DNA of 64,000 bases from Candidatus Krumholzibacteriia bacterium (lineage in GTDB: Bacteria; Krumholzibacteriota; Krumholzibacteriia; LZORAL124-64-63): assembly GCA_016744705.1 (NCBI GenBank), contig JADGDU010000020.1, positions 22,329-86,328 on the forward strand. Direction: 5' to 3'. The notes beneath the pieces are model-generated. The model was given only the letters and a program-made list of their open reading frames with translations. It did not search any database and had not been told where the DNA came from. Both the position numbers and the translations under genes were made by a program. Shown one piece after another: positions 50,268 through 59,573 of this stretch (the stretch's first letter is position 1; each line of letters begins with the position of its first letter).

Positions 50268-51454
50268 TTGATGATATTTTCCTGAAGCGTACCGTAAGGT
50301 GTTTGTTTGTTAAGACTGTAATGAATTTTTCGAACGCGACCATTTTCCAAGGCCAGCAAGCCCGCTTTTTCAAGCTGTTTAGGAATGGCTTTAGGAAAGG
50401 CCTGTGGATGACGTCTGAGATATTGCAAAATAGACGGAGCGCGCAGAAAAACTCCTTTTAGATTAGCCTTGGCAAGTTCCGTCATCCAGGGCTCTTGCTG
50501 ACCCAGATCGGCCATCATCAGGTGTTCCATATTCAAGCCATCGGTGTACCCTTGGGCCACCAGTCTTTCGACCGCTGCATTGATAGTGTAAAGAGACATG
50601 GTGGCACAGGAACGCAAGAGAGTTTGGTAAGGTCGTTCATCGGGAGAAAGATTGATGCGAGAATCGGCCACAACTTCCAGGGGAGCCAGAGCTTTTCGCA
50701 ACTCCGCCCAATCGGCCTTACCCGTTTCGCTTGTGGGGCCTTGTTGGGCCCACAAGTCTTCACTCTGTTCCAGCATGCTGGAAATGTTGTGGCGCGCCAC
50801 TCCATCGCATAGGGCCAAATTTGTTTTTAAAAGTTCGGATAAACCCTGTGGGCCATGGGGCAGACGCAGTTTGTATGAAAACCAATCCCGTTGGCCCAGG
50901 GCATCATCCAGAAATCGGGTGGGGCCTGAAAATACCCGAGGCGAAAGCATGTATGAGTCTGGGTCCAAGCCTGTCTTTACATTGAAGCCCTCGTTGGGAG
51001 GACGCCAGGCCTCCCAGCTGAATACGAGGTCGTGGATGTGGTGGTCGGTGCCAATCTCTTCATTGCCAAAATTGAGGAGTTCTACGGGGTGTTCTTTTGC
51101 AAAAATAAACCGCAATTGGCCATGTTGGATCAACCCATTTCGTCCCACTTTGTCCAATGGCAAAAAAACAAATTCCACTGCAATAACACCTTGCAACGGA
51201 ACTTTGGCTGAACAGAATACGGTGGTCCCATCCACGGGATTTCCACCGTGATTAAGGGTGCGAATGACCACAAAACCGTCTTCTGTGTCGATTTTGCTCG
51301 CGTCCCAATCAATCATCATAGGAATCATGGCGGCCGAATAACCGCCGGGAAGAACATCGGTAGCGGTTCGCAGGCGCAGTGGTACTTCCAGGTGCTGAAC
51401 CCGTTTCAGCAATTGTTCATAAGTGAGGCTGCGAATCTGTTTGGGCGGCAACAT
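50264..51454 (-). CDS. Unknown protein, 396 residues, coupled to the deacetylase gene
   Basis: No family recognised. It has no signal peptide or membrane span. The first ~190 residues are beta-rich, with charged turns (DWDASKIDTEDGFVVIRTLN, VAVEFVFLPLDKVGRNGLIQ). The second half is helical (LKTNLALCDGVARHNISSML). A C-terminal winged-helix-like segment (SILQYLRRHPQAFPKAIPKQ) ends with HYSLNKQTPYGTLQENIIK. The start is ATG 51454. The four-base overlap with the deacetylase gene implies shared translation, so it may assist or regulate glycan modification. The beta-rich half resembles no enzyme I can name; PilZ or flagellar-regulator-like folds are possible. Confidence 0.55.
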   Translation of the reverse strand: MLPPKQIRSLTYEQLLKRVQHLEVPLRLRTATDVLPGGYSAAMIPMMIDWDASKIDTEDGFVVIRTLNHGGNPVDGTTVFCSAKVPLQGVIAVEFVFLPLDKVGRNGLIQHGQLRFIFAKEHPVELLNFGNEEIGTDHHIHDLVFSWEAWRPPNEGFNVKTGLDPDSYMLSPRVFSGPTRFLDDALGQRDWFSYKLRLPHGPQGLSELLKTNLALCDGVARHNISSMLEQSEDLWAQQGPTSETGKADWAELRKALAPLEVVADSRINLSPDERPYQTLLRSCATMSLYTINAAVERLVAQGYTDGLNMEHLMMADLGQQEPWMTELAKANLKGVFLRAPSILQYLRRHPQAFPKAIPKQLEKAGLLALENGRVRKIHYSLNKQTPYGTLQENIIK

Positions 51455-51484
51455 TGCATCATCTCCTGGGCATTCAATATTAGG

Positions 51485-52294
51485 TCAATTGCTTTGAAAA
51501 CCCTGTAAGGCGATTTCGGCTGCTTCATATCCTGCGTCCATGGCTTCTTCGTAACGGGTCATATCTTCGATTTTCAAATCCAAAGGAAGCTTGGGCCTAA
51601 TCAAAAGGTCTGGTGGATTTAAAGCCAGCCGGGTTTGGGTGAGCATGACTTGGGGGATGTCGAAGGCTTTCATGAAAAGTTCAAATACCAATGGGCGGCT
51701 TTCGCCCTTGATGACTTTTTTGGATCGGGTCAACAGTGAATCATCCAAGGGGATGTTTCTGTGGGCCTCGGGTGCCACATCCACAGCCACCACCGGAGAG
51801 TTCGAAAGGGAATGAATCACATCTACGGGAAGGTTGTTCAAAAGGCCTCCATCGATGAGATATCGCTCGCCGTATCTTTCTGGACTGATGATGCCTGGAA
51901 TGCTGCTGGTACCACGCAGAGCAGGGTGCAGAGGGCCTTCATTGAAGACGACAAGCTTGCCTGCCTGTAAATCCACTGCCGTTACAGCCAGGGGGAGATT
52001 GAGCTCTTCAAATGTTTTGGGAAGGTATTTTTCCATTTGGTGAGCCATACCTTTGCCCCCGATCAAGGAACCCATGCGGCTGATATCCAGAAGTTTCCAT
52101 GGCTTGGTGGTTTGCACCATATCCAGAATCTGGTTGTGGTCCATGCCGGCGGCAAAGAGCGCGCCGATGAGTCCCCCCATGGAGCAGCCAGCAATGGCCA
52201 CGGGTTCAATACCCCGTTGGGCCAATGATTTGAGCACACCGATATGGGCAAAGCCCCTGGCTCCACCACCACCCAGGACCAGAGCAATCTTCAT
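51485..52294 (-). CDS. Patatin-like phospholipase (RssA family)
   Basis: A 269-residue protein. The oxyanion motif LVLGGGGARGFAHIGVLKSL starts at residue ~4, the nucleophile Ser is in GCSMGGL (~38), and the dyad Asp is in LIDGGLLNNLP (~148). No signal peptide is seen, so it is likely cytoplasmic and acts on membrane lipids. ATG 52294 has GGAGATG upstream. It lies downstream of the operon terminator at 52323, so it probably has its own promoter. Confidence 0.9.
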   Translation of the reverse strand: MKIALVLGGGGARGFAHIGVLKSLAQRGIEPVAIAGCSMGGLIGALFAAGMDHNQILDMVQTTKPWKLLDISRMGSLIGGKGMAHQMEKYLPKTFEELNLPLAVTAVDLQAGKLVVFNEGPLHPALRGTSSIPGIISPERYGERYLIDGGLLNNLPVDVIHSLSNSPVVAVDVAPEAHRNIPLDDSLLTRSKKVIKGESRPLVFELFMKAFDIPQVMLTQTRLALNPPDLLIRPKLPLDLKIEDMTRYEEAMDAGYEAAEIALQGFQSN

Positions 52295-52316
52295 GACATC
52301 TCCAAACATTCAGAAA

Positions 52317-52343
52317 AAAAGAGCGGTGGTCATTGACCACCGC
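52317..52343 (-). terminator. Rho-independent terminator ending the pgs operon
   Basis: GCGGTGGTCA / TGACCACCGC (almost no loop), followed on the minus strand by TCTTTTTTTCT. It lies 69 bases after the DUF1624 gene. Confidence 0.9.
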
Positions 52344-52411
52344 TTGTAACTGATCATAAGAAGAAACTACCACCGCAAAAAAAGTATGGCAATGCCGGTT
52401 TCAGCCCCGAA

Positions 52412-53506
52412 TCAAATCATCCTGATGATCCAGGCCTTGGATCGGCGCTTCACTCCACCAAACCAAATTGCCAAAGGATACATGATGGCCAGAAGAACAA
52501 CCCATCCTAAGAGAGAGCCCAATACCGCGCTTTCGTGGAAAAAGAATCCCAGGCGCCGGGAGAAAATGGCCAGCAGAGGGATGTGCACGGCATAGAAAAA
52601 CAGCGGCACTCGACCCACCTTGGCCAAGGGACGCAAAATTGGGCTTCGCTGGTCGATGAAGCTGAACACTCCAACCATGAAAATGACCGCACCGGAGAAC
52701 CAGAACTGGTGAGCCAGGCTGGGGGGATATTTCTGAACCAGGAAGAAGGAATAGCTGAAGAAGGTATCCCATTCAAAAATATTGCCAAATCCCTGCCCAA
52801 ACCGAATCACCCAGGCCATAGCGATTAAGACCAGGCCTGTGATCATTGAATTGCGGGAGCGTTTGTTGGGATCGGACCAGACTTCGAACCAGAAATGAGC
52901 CATTACGCTGCCCACGATGGCGAAGGCCAGCCAGGGCAGAATGGGGTACTTATTGAAATGTCCCGAGTCTACAAAGAACTGCATCCAGTAGTGAGCCGGA
53001 CCATCCAGATCATAAGGAATCTTCAAAAGTAGGGGGTGGACAAAGAAAAGAATACCTGCGGCCAGAGCCCGCCATTGCCATTTCAGTTGAACCAGCCAGA
53101 TTAGGACCAGCATGCTGGTGCCAATGGTGGCGATAATGCCGAAATGGGCCAGACGCAGCCGGGTGAAACCACCCCAGGACGCGTTGACCCACACCAATTG
53201 CATGGCAATGAGGAAGAATCCGCGTTGGACGAAACCCCAGCGGATGGACCCTATGGATTCTCCATTAGCCTGGCGGCGCCAAAAGACATAATAAAGCATG
53301 GCTCCGTTCATCAGGAGAAAGCCCGGTGCACAGAGATAGCCCATATAGCGCAGCAGAAATTGCGGCGTATTGTCAAAGAAGGGATCCAGAGGGTCCAGAC
53401 TCAGCCAGGCCGAGTTGAAATAGTAATTGCTGTGCCCAAGGGCCATCATCACGCCGATGAGGCCCCTGAACTCGTCAATGAATGTGAACCGTTTCTTCTC
53501 GGCCAT
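52412..53506 (-). CDS. DUF1624 membrane acyltransferase-like protein
   Basis: A 364-residue integral membrane protein with about ten spans. The N-terminal FIDEFRGLIGVMMALGHSNYYF (shown in part; ~8-29) is typical of DUF1624 / heparan N-acetyltransferase-like proteins, where the following His is catalytic. YPILPWLAFAIVGSVMAH (~190) and PLFFYAVHIPLLAI (~305) also match. It would transfer acyl groups across the inner membrane to a sugar or amino acid polymer. It is the last gene of the pgs operon, starting eight bases after the lipoprotein gene. The substrate is inferred from this context. Confidence 0.78.
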   Translation of the reverse strand: MAEKKRFTFIDEFRGLIGVMMALGHSNYYFNSAWLSLDPLDPFFDNTPQFLLRYMGYLCAPGFLLMNGAMLYYVFWRRQANGESIGSIRWGFVQRGFFLIAMQLVWVNASWGGFTRLRLAHFGIIATIGTSMLVLIWLVQLKWQWRALAAGILFFVHPLLLKIPYDLDGPAHYWMQFFVDSGHFNKYPILPWLAFAIVGSVMAHFWFEVWSDPNKRSRNSMITGLVLIAMAWVIRFGQGFGNIFEWDTFFSYSFFLVQKYPPSLAHQFWFSGAVIFMVGVFSFIDQRSPILRPLAKVGRVPLFFYAVHIPLLAIFSRRLGFFFHESAVLGSLLGWVVLLAIMYPLAIWFGGVKRRSKAWIIRMI

Positions 53507-53514
53507 GATATTCC

Positions 53515-55971
53515 CTATTTGGAAGTGAAGATGGTGCGCACCACGCGCATGCCCACCACGTCGTCCGCCGAATCCGGATAACGGAACTCGCGGTTGGCGC
53601 TACGGCAATCCTCGCTGCCGCCAAACCAACTGCCGCCACGCAGAACCCGTTGGAACCCACTGGAGGCACCCATGGGATCAAGGATGACGCCGTCGGCATC
53701 ATCATCTGCAATGCGGTAATCTCCATACCAGTCCCAACACCATTCCCAGACATTACCATGCATGTCGTACATGCCCCGGCTGTTGGGATCTTTTTGTTGA
53801 ACCTCGTTGGTACCTGGGATATCGGCGAAAGTGCTACCACAGTACCAGCCCATGGCATTCAGAACGGGGTCATCGTTGCAGACTCTGGCAGTGAGAGCGC
53901 CGCCGGCAAAGGTAGTGGAGGAGCCTGCGCGGCAGAGCCATTCCCACTCTGCTTCCGTAGGCAGGCGCCATCCATCTGCCGTGTGATCCCAGGTGACTTG
54001 CTGGCCATCAATGGTGTAGACCGCATTCAAACCATCGTCCACCGAAAGGGCGTTGCAATACTCAACGGCCTGGATCCAGGTAATGGATTCCACCGGCAGA
54101 TCTGACGAATCGGTGAAGTGGCTGGGGTTAGCAAAGCCAAGGCCCGTCCATTCACTTTGAATAACTTCCGCCACGGCCGAAACTAAACTGTCACTGAAAA
54201 CCACTGTGTGTTGCCACTCGTCAGCATCACGACCTGGTTCATAAGCGGGGTCAAATTCATATTCAACATCGGAACTGCCCATGGTGAATACGATAGATCC
54301 GACCACGGGTCCGTTGGCCAGTTCGGTGGTGGCGGCGGGAACATCGGGGTCGGCCACTGCAAAATTGAACGAGTAGGAGTGTGCACCTTTATCCAATTGG
54401 GTCTGGTACCGGTAAAGTGTTTCACCGGCTTTGGTTTCCACTGGACTCATATCATGACCCGATCCATCAATGACCACCTGGGACACTGAAGGATCCGTGG
54501 GGTAGATAAAAGTGATTTCATAGGTATAGGTATCAGTGGTGGTACCTCCCTGGATATCAAGACTTCCATCCAACAGCAGGATGCCATCTCCGGGCAAAGC
54601 ACTGACTGTGTTGCCCAGGTCGGACTCGAGTCCGGCATTGTCGGTGAAACGGATGGCGAAGTGTGTGACTTCAGGATCCAGACCAGTGACCACAAAACTC
54701 ATTTCGGTGCCGGGTTCTTCTGGTGCCGGGGCGTCCGGCACTATGGCCGCGGCGTCCCATGCTTCCTGGTCCACAATGGGGGAGGCGGCCATGCGAATTT
54801 CCAGGCTTGAGGCGGTGCCCTGCATGTGATCGTCACCGGTGGCGAACCAACCCAGGCGGATAGCACCCACGCCAAAGCTTTCGGCACTCAGGCTCTGAAT
54901 GGGAGCGGGGGCCGTTTTGTCCAGAAATTCGTTCTGTCCCTGGAGAATGACCAGTCCCTGATCCCGATCTGCCACCAGGACAAAACCTTCACTGCTGATG
55001 GCCAAATCCATGGCGTACTCAGTGATGATGCGGCCCAGATAAATAGGGTTTTCAGGATCGACAATACTGACAAACTGGACACCTGAGCCCTGAGAAGCCA
55101 GTACGGCCAGGTTATCGCGTACGGCCACGGCTCGGGATTTACCATCCAATTCGAGGCTGGCCACCAGCACCGGTGTATCAGGACCGTTGATTCGGTACAC
55201 TGCCAAACCAGCATTGCCATCGGCCACGTAGGCATAGTTGCCGGAAAGTTCGACATCGAGGGCTTCACCCGGGCTATCAACCCAACTGACCAACTCCACG
55301 GCGTCCAGATCCAGGATGCGCACATCCAACACGGCCAGACCCATCTCATCATCGGCCACGTAGGCATAACCATCGCGCACTACAATACCCTCAGCATAAC
55401 CATTGGTCCCTACAAACACACCGTTGTAGGCTAAAATGCCAGGTTGCAGAGGGATGGATTCAAAGATACGAACACCCTTCCAGCTCTCTGCCAGATAAAC
55501 ATCGTAGGGCAGTTCCGGATCGCTTTTTTGATCCACAAAAATACGGTTACCAAAGACCGCCGTTGTACCACTGTTGAAGCTGGTCATGGCCGCGGGGTTG
55601 GTGATGTCGTAACTGGTGACACCTTCGGTGCCTTCAACGACCAGAGCAATATCCTGCAACTGGTGGTTCACGAAGGTACGCACTACTTCCACACTCTCAC
55701 TGTATTTGAGTGTGTTGATGGTTTGCACCAGTACGGGGTTGGCAGGGTCCGTGAAGTCGATGGCGTGCAAGCCAGCCTGACCACCAGCCACAAATGCATA
55801 GCGGCCCATTATGGCCACACCTTCATTCTGACTGGGTAAAGGCATCACTCCCACAATGGACACAGGGGAACCTGGTGGCTCATACAAATCCTGCTGGGCA
55901 CAACCAACCCATAAAAGCATAGTCAGCAATGCAGGCAGAACAATTCTTAAGTCGAAACGACGCGAACGCAT
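53515..55971 (-). CDS. Lipoprotein: LVIVD-repeat propeller fused to a formylglycine-enzyme-like domain
   Basis: An 818-residue lipoprotein (lipobox LLWVGC, Cys ~24). Residues ~35-350 contain LVIVD-type propeller repeats (YAFVAGGQAGLHAIDFTDPA, YAYVADDEMGLAVLDV, YAYVADGNAGLAVYRI). A fibronectin-like domain (~365-460) and an Ig/CBM48-like domain (LDKGAHSYSFNFAVAD, ~470-545) follow. The C-terminal FGE/SUMF1 domain (~555-815) carries RLPTEAEWEWLCRAGSS, GNVWEWCWDWYGDY and RVLRGGSWFGGS. FGE-like domains often bind or modify rather than make formylglycine. ATG 55971 has AAGGAG upstream. It lies nine bases after the barrel gene, so it is part of the pgs operon and probably sits on the outer membrane. 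Confidence 0.85.
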   Translation of the reverse strand: MRSRRFDLRIVLPALLTMLLWVGCAQQDLYEPPGSPVSIVGVMPLPSQNEGVAIMGRYAFVAGGQAGLHAIDFTDPANPVLVQTINTLKYSESVEVVRTFVNHQLQDIALVVEGTEGVTSYDITNPAAMTSFNSGTTAVFGNRIFVDQKSDPELPYDVYLAESWKGVRIFESIPLQPGILAYNGVFVGTNGYAEGIVVRDGYAYVADDEMGLAVLDVRILDLDAVELVSWVDSPGEALDVELSGNYAYVADGNAGLAVYRINGPDTPVLVASLELDGKSRAVAVRDNLAVLASQGSGVQFVSIVDPENPIYLGRIITEYAMDLAISSEGFVLVADRDQGLVILQGQNEFLDKTAPAPIQSLSAESFGVGAIRLGWFATGDDHMQGTASSLEIRMAASPIVDQEAWDAAAIVPDAPAPEEPGTEMSFVVTGLDPEVTHFAIRFTDNAGLESDLGNTVSALPGDGILLLDGSLDIQGGTTTDTYTYEITFIYPTDPSVSQVVIDGSGHDMSPVETKAGETLYRYQTQLDKGAHSYSFNFAVADPDVPAATTELANGPVVGSIVFTMGSSDVEYEFDPAYEPGRDADEWQHTVVFSDSLVSAVAEVIQSEWTGLGFANPSHFTDSSDLPVESITWIQAVEYCNALSVDDGLNAVYTIDGQQVTWDHTADGWRLPTEAEWEWLCRAGSSTTFAGGALTARVCNDDPVLNAMGWYCGSTFADIPGTNEVQQKDPNSRGMYDMHGNVWEWCWDWYGDYRIADDDADGVILDPMGASSGFQRVLRGGSWFGGSEDCRSANREFRYPDSADDVVGMRVVRTIFTSK

Positions 55972-55980
55972 GGGCACTCC

Positions 55981-57543
55981 TTAAAACCGATATTGAAGGC
56001 TGAACCAGTACAGCCATTGTGAGAAATCTTTATCCGTGGTGATGTCCCCTTCCCAGGGAGAATCGACCACACGTTCGGTACGCCTTACGGCGACCTTAAG
56101 GTTCAATGGCTTGGCAAGCCGGCGGCTCAACTCCAAAGTTCCTTTGTAAAACATGTCTCGTCGGCCTGCGTGGTAGGGATCTTCCACCAGGGTTTTTTCT
56201 GTGGTGTAGTAGTAGTCCATGAACAGGAAGCTCATGCCCACCTTGTCCACGAACTTTTTGAGGGACTTGTGTCTGATGTCCAGGCCAACGCGGTACAAAT
56301 CGCGGGCGTAGGAGGCATCGGAGTTGTTTGACTCTTCAGGATTTTCGCCGGGTTCATCGATGGCCCGGCCCTGGGCACTCTCATAGCTGTAATCGAAATT
56401 CATGGTGACAACTTTACTGACTTTCCAGGTCAGGTTGCCACGCACTTCCCAGGCGTTGATGTCGTTCTCTATGAACGGTTGGTTGTAATAACGGTAGTTC
56501 TCTTCGTAGAGGAATTTGTAGCTCAGCTTTTTGCTGATTTTTTGCCGCCACAATGCATTCCAAACGTTACGTTGGAAGCGGAATTCGGTCCAATTGATAT
56601 CCGCATCCGGGTCGCTGCCGGGGGCGCGATCAGAGAGTTGCCGAATATATTGCTCGGGAGCAAAGTGGAAATACAATTCCAGACTTTGTTTTTTCCCAAA
56701 ATACTGACGCAGGTAGAAGTGAAAGTCTGTATTGGTTTTGATGGGGTTGTGGGCATACATCCAGCGTTTGACTTTGAAGCGCAAACGGGTTTGTCCCAGG
56801 TCCATGAACTTGGCGCGAGCTTCCACATCCAGGGCCGGAGCAATGATCAAATCATCAATGGACCCGGTGAGGAATTTCCAGGGATAATACCCCGCAGAAA
56901 AGTCATCATTATATCCAGGGCTGTTGCTCAGAATATTGTCATTATAGATGACATCAAGAGAGCCGGAACCCCGATAGGTGATCAATGGTTTTTTCTTCTT
57001 GGCCGGAGCAGCGGGCTTTGTTGCTGAGGCCGGAATCAATCCTGCCATACGAGGCTGGGGTGGACCATCGTAATACAGAATAACCAGCATGGGATCCCCA
57101 CCAGCTACTGTACTGGAAAGCTCCAGGGTAAATCCACCTTCGGGAATTTCCAGGGAGAATTTCTTACCTCCACTGGGCGCACCTGGGCGGTTATCGCCCC
57201 ATACTGAACGCCGTGAGGGTCGAAACTCAAAAGGAATTTCACCTGGAATACCAGGCACTCCGGTCATTTTCAAAGTACCCGCAACGGTGGTGGGGGCATC
57301 GGTGGGCAAAGGCACCCGGGCGTACCCAGTGAGTTTGCCAGGCCCAGTCACGGGCACTTTCACGAGTTCTGAACCAACGGCCAGATAGATTTTACCATCC
57401 TTGCCGATGGGGACCTGCTCAACATTGCCAAGAGGTCTTAATGAGCTGAGTTCCACCGCAGAGCTCAAGCTTGCCGATAAAATTACGGCCAAGAGCAGGG
57501 TCATGGAAATCGAACATTTTTTATGGGCGAAATTTCGTCTCAT
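55981..57543 (-). CDS. Outer-membrane beta-barrel protein with N-terminal periplasmic module
   Basis: A 520-residue protein. The signal peptide (MTLLLAVILSASLSSA) is followed by a ~150-residue beta-rich domain with VTGPGKLTGYARV and KKFSLEIPEGGFTLELSS. An Ala/Pro/Lys linker (KPAAPAKKKKP) leads to a barrel of roughly 14-18 strands (YRGSGSLDVIYNDNIL ... WLYWFSLQYRF), ending in Phe. The first domain shares the motif pattern of the PgsW-like C-terminal half (see findings). ATG 57543 overlaps the pgsW-like stop (ATGA) and has AAGGACG upstream. It is a good candidate for the outer-membrane pore of the polymer system. Confidence 0.8.
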   Translation of the reverse strand: MRRNFAHKKCSISMTLLLAVILSASLSSAVELSSLRPLGNVEQVPIGKDGKIYLAVGSELVKVPVTGPGKLTGYARVPLPTDAPTTVAGTLKMTGVPGIPGEIPFEFRPSRRSVWGDNRPGAPSGGKKFSLEIPEGGFTLELSSTVAGGDPMLVILYYDGPPQPRMAGLIPASATKPAAPAKKKKPLITYRGSGSLDVIYNDNILSNSPGYNDDFSAGYYPWKFLTGSIDDLIIAPALDVEARAKFMDLGQTRLRFKVKRWMYAHNPIKTNTDFHFYLRQYFGKKQSLELYFHFAPEQYIRQLSDRAPGSDPDADINWTEFRFQRNVWNALWRQKISKKLSYKFLYEENYRYYNQPFIENDINAWEVRGNLTWKVSKVVTMNFDYSYESAQGRAIDEPGENPEESNNSDASYARDLYRVGLDIRHKSLKKFVDKVGMSFLFMDYYYTTEKTLVEDPYHAGRRDMFYKGTLELSRRLAKPLNLKVAVRRTERVVDSPWEGDITTDKDFSQWLYWFSLQYRF

Positions 57544-59573
57544 GGGCGTCCTTGCAGGTCCTTCCTGGGTATTCGAATCTGGGCGGAGATGCCACAGCTT
57601 TCCGGTCTGACACAACGCACTTCGAAGTTGTGCGGGCCGGCTGGAACGGTGATGCGGAGTTTCTTCCGGGTACCAGGCAACAGGTCTGGTTGATCCGGAT
57701 AAAAAGCATTGGAAAGCCGGGTCACGTCGTAATGGAAAGTGCGCCAGATTTCACTGTCACGCCAAACTTCAATGGTGTATTTCTGGCTGCCCAGCATTCC
57801 GAGATCAAAATCCAGCCGGGTATATAGTTGCAGAGTAGTGGGGCCACTGACTGAGAAGACTAAGGGCGATGCTTCTTCAAAACGGTAGTACGTGCTTTGA
57901 TTGCCACTTTCGAATTGGAGAGTGGCCAATTCCAGATAACCTTCGGGAGCAAAGGGGATAGTGCCGCTGGTTTTGCGCTTGCTTTGCTTGAACAGGCGGC
58001 AGGCCACGTCTCCACTGCCCGGGCTTTGGCCCAAAACTTGGATGGTGTGGGAACCCTTGGGGATTTCGAGATAAACTCGCCGGAGGGAGGAAACTCCAGA
58101 TCCTCCATTATCACAAACAACCATGCCTGCGTTGCTGGTGGCGTGAAAGGTTTTGCGTAACAACTCGGAACCATCAAGGTTGACCGTCATGGTGAAAGCC
58201 TGACGCTGGGGGTCGCCGGGGCCAGCTAGGTATCTGCTGATCAGCTTAATTTTTCGGGGTCCATTGACTTTAAATTCCATTGGTTTGGCCGGGTCAAGCA
58301 GCAGATAAGAAAATTCCTGGCCTTGGCTTTGCAAGCAAACAGGGGTTCCTTCCTGAACAGCCTTAACCTGTAACCATTGATCTGCGGCCAGGGCGGGGGA
58401 GTGTCCCCAAACGATTCCAGCCAGCAAAAAAGCCAACAGAGCCACCGGGACGCGTTTTCTGCTGAGCCGATCAAAAAGTCCCCGTCTTAATTCGGGTGCC
58501 AGAATCAGGACGCAAGCCAGGCAATAAATCACCAGAAAAGCTGCGGCCAGAGGCCAGCGGTACATATCCCTCACAAATATTTCTCCCTCGCCCGGCTGGG
58601 GCTGGAAATCAGGAGCCACTGGCAAACCATTCTCTCGTGCCAGTGTGATCATTCGTAACAGATGAACCACTGGCACACCCTTTTCGGAGAAGAGAATGAG
58701 GGTCCCTTTGCGAGGCCAGTTGTGAGCCCCGAGATCAAAATTCAAACCGGGCTTTAAGAGGGTCCGGTTATGGCTGCTGCCCACACTGGCCACGCCACCA
58801 CCCACGTTGATATACAAGCTATAAGGGCGGCCCCGTGAGGAACTTTCGTAGAAAGTCATCCTTTGGGCGATGGCATCTTCAATGTTTTTCGGTTCAATGA
58901 ATGGGACATCATTGCGAGTGATGCTTTCGTGCAATAATTTTCGTCCCGTGGGGCTTAAACCCCGTCCCATATCGTTGCCACCACCAAAGGTGGCCGCCAA
59001 GCTGCGGGTATGGAATATGCCCTGATCAAAGAAGAGGCTTTCCATGTCCAGCCAGGTGAAATCGGGGCTGTTGGCTCCCCAATTGGATGCACCCACTGAA
59101 GTGATGACCACAGGCCGCAACTCCATGGTTTCCATAGCGGCAAAGAGAGAGATATTCAATCCGGGGAAGGACCCACTGACAGCCACGGCCACCGGGTCTC
59201 CGGGTTCTAATCCCGCTTGACGGAAGTACTGGACCAAGACCGCAGCAAAATTGGGATTCAGACTGGTCAATTTTGCTTCCAAATCACCCGTGGCATTGGT
59301 GATGGGGCTGATCTCGGGTCCGATGAGCCCGGTGCCTGCCGGGTCATTGACAAGGTCCAGAGTGGCTCCTTCCAGCCCTCGATATTGGCGCACGGCAGCA
59401 AAAGCCCGTTCAGCTTTGGTGGCAGCCTCCAATTTGAGATCATAGTCCCATTGGCGGGTGGGAGCCCGGGTCATATCCAAAACCATCTGCATGAGCAGGG
59501 CGGTGACCGCCAGGCACATGAGGATGAATCGGCGTCTATTATCCAATCGCCAGCTCAATGAGCTTACCCCCAT
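57540..59573 (-). CDS. PgsW-like poly-gamma-glutamate system protein with long C-terminal extension
   Basis: About 677 residues. A membrane anchor (RRFILMCLAVTALLMQMVLD) precedes a periplasmic domain of the poly-gamma-glutamate system protein family (~45-340; GLIGPEISPITNATGDLEAK, SGSFPGLNISLFAAMETMEL, GGGNDMGRGLSPTGRKLL). Two spans follow (~365-385, 400-420). A ~270-residue beta-rich tail is absent from the shorter members I know and contains two copies of a module shared with the next gene. The start is uncertain: ATG 59573 overlaps pgsC, while TTG 59558 has GGGGG upstream. Operon place: after pgsC, before the barrel. Confidence 0.8.
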   Translation of the reverse strand: MGVSSLSWRLDNRRRFILMCLAVTALLMQMVLDMTRAPTRQWDYDLKLEAATKAERAFAAVRQYRGLEGATLDLVNDPAGTGLIGPEISPITNATGDLEAKLTSLNPNFAAVLVQYFRQAGLEPGDPVAVAVSGSFPGLNISLFAAMETMELRPVVITSVGASNWGANSPDFTWLDMESLFFDQGIFHTRSLAATFGGGNDMGRGLSPTGRKLLHESITRNDVPFIEPKNIEDAIAQRMTFYESSSRGRPYSLYINVGGGVASVGSSHNRTLLKPGLNFDLGAHNWPRKGTLILFSEKGVPVVHLLRMITLARENGLPVAPDFQPQPGEGEIFVRDMYRWPLAAAFLVIYCLACVLILAPELRRGLFDRLSRKRVPVALLAFLLAGIVWGHSPALAADQWLQVKAVQEGTPVCLQSQGQEFSYLLLDPAKPMEFKVNGPRKIKLISRYLAGPGDPQRQAFTMTVNLDGSELLRKTFHATSNAGMVVCDNGGSGVSSLRRVYLEIPKGSHTIQVLGQSPGSGDVACRLFKQSKRKTSGTIPFAPEGYLELATLQFESGNQSTYYRFEEASPLVFSVSGPTTLQLYTRLDFDLGMLGSQKYTIEVWRDSEIWRTFHYDVTRLSNAFYPDQPDLLPGTRKKLRITVPAGPHNFEVRCVRPESCGISAQIRIPRKDLQGRP

